Of a stretch of DNA of 6,522 bases, positions 5,104-6,522 are shown one piece after another. The position numbers and the translations under genes are program-made. The stretch is taken from contig WFXI01000114.1 of the NCBI GenBank assembly GCA_015490675.1, forward strand, positions 1 to 6,522, in the 5' to 3' direction. Position 1 is the stretch's first letter. Each line of letters opens with the position of its first letter. The notes under the pieces were generated by a model. The model saw only the letters and a list, made by a program, of their open reading frames with translations. It was not told the origin of the DNA and did not search any database. Source of the DNA: Hydrogenothermaceae bacterium (lineage in GTDB: Bacteria > Aquificota > Aquificia > Aquificales > Hydrogenothermaceae).

Positions 5104-6247
5104 ATTTATTGATCACCTCTCTTATTTTCTCGGCTATGGCTTTTGCCAGTAAAGGAGGTACTGCGTTGCCCGTCTGAACTCTACCTTGAACAATACCTCC
5201 GAAGAATTGATACCAATCCGGAAAACTCTGTATGCGAGCTCTTTCCCTGACAGTCAAACCTCTTGGATCTCTGGGGTGACCAAATTGGAACTGTGGGCGA
5301 ATCCCTCCCGCAACTTGTGTAGGACTTGGTTTATCCCATGTTAATCTAATTCTCTGTGTAAACTTTGGATACATAGGTTCTCCGGGTTTTGTTTTTTTTA
5401 TCTTTTCAATAGTACTCTGTGGATGCCTTGGGGCTTCGTGGTTTAACAAAACAACACTTCCATCTCTCATAAACCTCTGATACTCAGTTTGTGGTGGAGT
5501 TGTGTAGAAATTTTTTTTCTCCCCAGGCTGCAGAGCTGGCAAATCTCCTATAGCATCAAACACAGTCCTATATGGACGGTCAGGAGTTCCAAACTCAGGT
5601 TCTGGCCAAATTATTGGAAAATCCCTTGCACTCGCTAAAAATATCAACCTTTTTCGTATCTGCGGAACGCCGAAATCAGCAGCATTCATTATTTTGTGTT
5701 CCACACGATACCTTTTGCCATTTTTTTCACCAGCAATTTTTATCTGTTTTTCAATTTCTCTAACGAAGCCTCCATTTGCCATACTCTTCATCCCAGACAC
5801 ATTTTCCAATACTAAAAAGTCAGGTTTCAGCACCTCAACAAATCTTATAAACTCCAAGAAAAGATAATTTCTTGGGTCATTAGGATTCCTTTTCCTATTG
5901 TTAAGTGAAAATCCTTGGCACGGAACCCCTGCCATCAAAACTTTAACCTCAACTCCATCTAGTAACTCCAAAACCATTTCGTTTGGTACTTTTCTAATAT
6001 CTCCCATGATACCCATAGTTTTTGGATGATTATGCAGAAAAGTTTCCATTGAGGGTCTATGCATATCTATACCAAGAACAACGTTAAATCCTGCTAATGC
6101 AAACCCCAAAGATGATCCACCTGCTCCACAAAATAGATCCACAATTGTTAATGGGTTTGAATCCATTTCTCTTTGAAAAACTTTAGGGGCACCTCTCCAG
6201 TAATAGGGGTTTTCTTCAACAGGAATATCTTTATCCCATTTTTTCAT
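5096..6247 (-). CDS. DNA (cytosine-5-)-methyltransferase of a type II restriction-modification system
   Basis: The enzyme transfers a methyl group from S-adenosylmethionine to C5 of cytosine in its recognition site, shielding host DNA. The 383-residue protein shows the ordered C5-methyltransferase motifs: I (IVDLFCGAGGSSLGF, 35-49), II (D61), III (GDI, 82-84), IV with catalytic C110 (GVPCQGFS), VI (E148-N-V), VIII (Q196-I-R-K-R), IX (RGLTVRERARIQSFPD, 329-344) and X (QTGNAVPP, 358-365). All key residues are present, so it should be active. The segment between VIII and IX, about 125 residues, holds a relatively short target-recognition region, consistent with a single-site enzyme; specificity cannot be read off. 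It is the first gene of the operon, so protection would be made first. I chose the ATG at 6247 over an in-frame TTG at 6256 because GGGAGTTGA ends five bases before that ATG. Confidence 0.95.
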   Translation of the reverse strand: MKKWDKDIPVEENPYYWRGAPKVFQREMDSNPLTIVDLFCGAGGSSLGFALAGFNVVLGIDMHRPSMETFLHNHPKTMGIMGDIRKVPNEMVLELLDGVEVKVLMAGVPCQGFSLNNRKRNPNDPRNYLFLEFIRFVEVLKPDFLVLENVSGMKSMANGGFVREIEKQIKIAGEKNGKRYRVEHKIMNAADFGVPQIRKRLIFLASARDFPIIWPEPEFGTPDRPYRTVFDAIGDLPALQPGEKKNFYTTPPQTEYQRFMRDGSVVLLNHEAPRHPQSTIEKIKKTKPGEPMYPKFTQRIRLTWDKPSPTQVAGGIRPQFQFGHPRDPRGLTVRERARIQSFPDWYQFFGGIVQGRVQTGNAVPPLLAKAIAEKIREVINKYG

Positions 6248-6252
6248 TCTTA

Positions 6253-6261
6253 TCAACTCCC
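6253..6261 (-). promoter_or_regulatory. Ribosome-binding site that sets the methyltransferase start
   Basis: GGGAGTTGA on the minus strand lies five bases before the ATG at 6247. The alternative in-frame TTG (6254-6256) lies inside this element, so it cannot use it. Confidence 0.6.
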
Positions 6262-6522
6262 TTTTTGTTTAGATATATTTCAATATCATATAACTTATTC
6301 ATAGCCAAATTGTTCAGATTTAATGCTAATTTTAGAAAATATAAGAACTATTTGTATATATATTCATCTGTGATGACTATTATTTATTGATAATAATTTT
6401 AGCAAAAAATATATACATTAATTTAATTTTTAACTTAAGTTTCCAATTCAAGAAAAAATTTAAATAAAAACTCTAGTAGTAAAACATAAATATGTTAAAA
6501 GTGTTATACCTCTTCTCCAACG
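6262..6522. other. A+T-rich leader region of the restriction operon, no gene seen
   Basis: About 260 bases of very A+T-rich DNA precede the methyltransferase. A TATGAT on the minus strand (6285-6290), 5 of 6 matching a -10, would place a start site about 30 bases before the ATG, but no good -35 accompanies it. A TATTAT/ATAATA repeat near 6380-6400 is likely chance in such composition. No controller (C) protein gene is visible here. An ATG at 6492 opens a plus-strand frame of ten codons to the window edge without a ribosome site, so I do not call it. Confidence 0.5.

Noticed and set aside
6492..6522. Start of a plus-strand gene at the right edge
   Set aside because: Only ten codons are visible, with no Shine-Dalgarno site before the ATG in A+T-rich DNA.

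Overview
The window looks like a piece of accessory (mobile) DNA from an A+T-rich bacterium, perhaps a thermophile. The thermophile idea is inference. A cytosine-5 DNA methyltransferase is encoded directly beside a DNA glycosylase that carries the signature of thymine (T:G mismatch) glycosylases. That pairing repairs deaminated 5-methylcytosine, a hazard that grows with temperature, and it is known from the MthTI restriction system on a plasmid of Methanothermobacter. Shine-Dalgarno sites are clear and of the GGAG/GAGGTGA type, and translation is bacterial in style. I cannot name the genus; Aquificota-like thermophiles are one guess.

Left part (1-1767, + strand): the end of an unrecognised Cys-containing protein, cut by the window edge, is translationally coupled through an ATGA overlap to a TraG/TraD/VirD4-like ATPase. 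The ATPase has Walker A and B motifs but no membrane segments, and is probably the coupling-type DNA-pumping ATPase of a conjugative or integrative element.

Middle (1803-2541, - strand): a VapBC-type toxin-antitoxin pair (small antitoxin, PIN-domain RNase) points head-on at the conjugation genes. A short hairpin lies between the two convergent units. Upstream of the antitoxin are a candidate promoter and a 300-bp non-coding stretch. Most of that stretch is very A+T-rich, but one less A+T-rich island (about 2650-2757) can fold on the + strand.

Right part (2758-6247, - strand): a four-gene, overlapping restriction-modification-repair operon, transcribed right to left. The order is m5C methyltransferase, then HhH-GPD [4Fe-4S] T:G-mismatch glycosylase, then a 407-residue PD-(D/E)XK-like endonuclease, then a 143-residue PD-(D/E)XK protein. 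Every junction overlaps (8, 8 and 1 bases), so the four products are probably made together, methyltransferase first. The likely logic is that the methyltransferase protects host sites, the glycosylase repairs T:G mismatches where protected m5C deaminates, and one or both nucleases cut unmodified DNA. The right end (6262-6522) is an A+T-rich leader with no convincing gene.

The most interesting item is this compact operon, especially the glycosylase placed between methyltransferase and endonuclease and the small second nuclease of unknown role.
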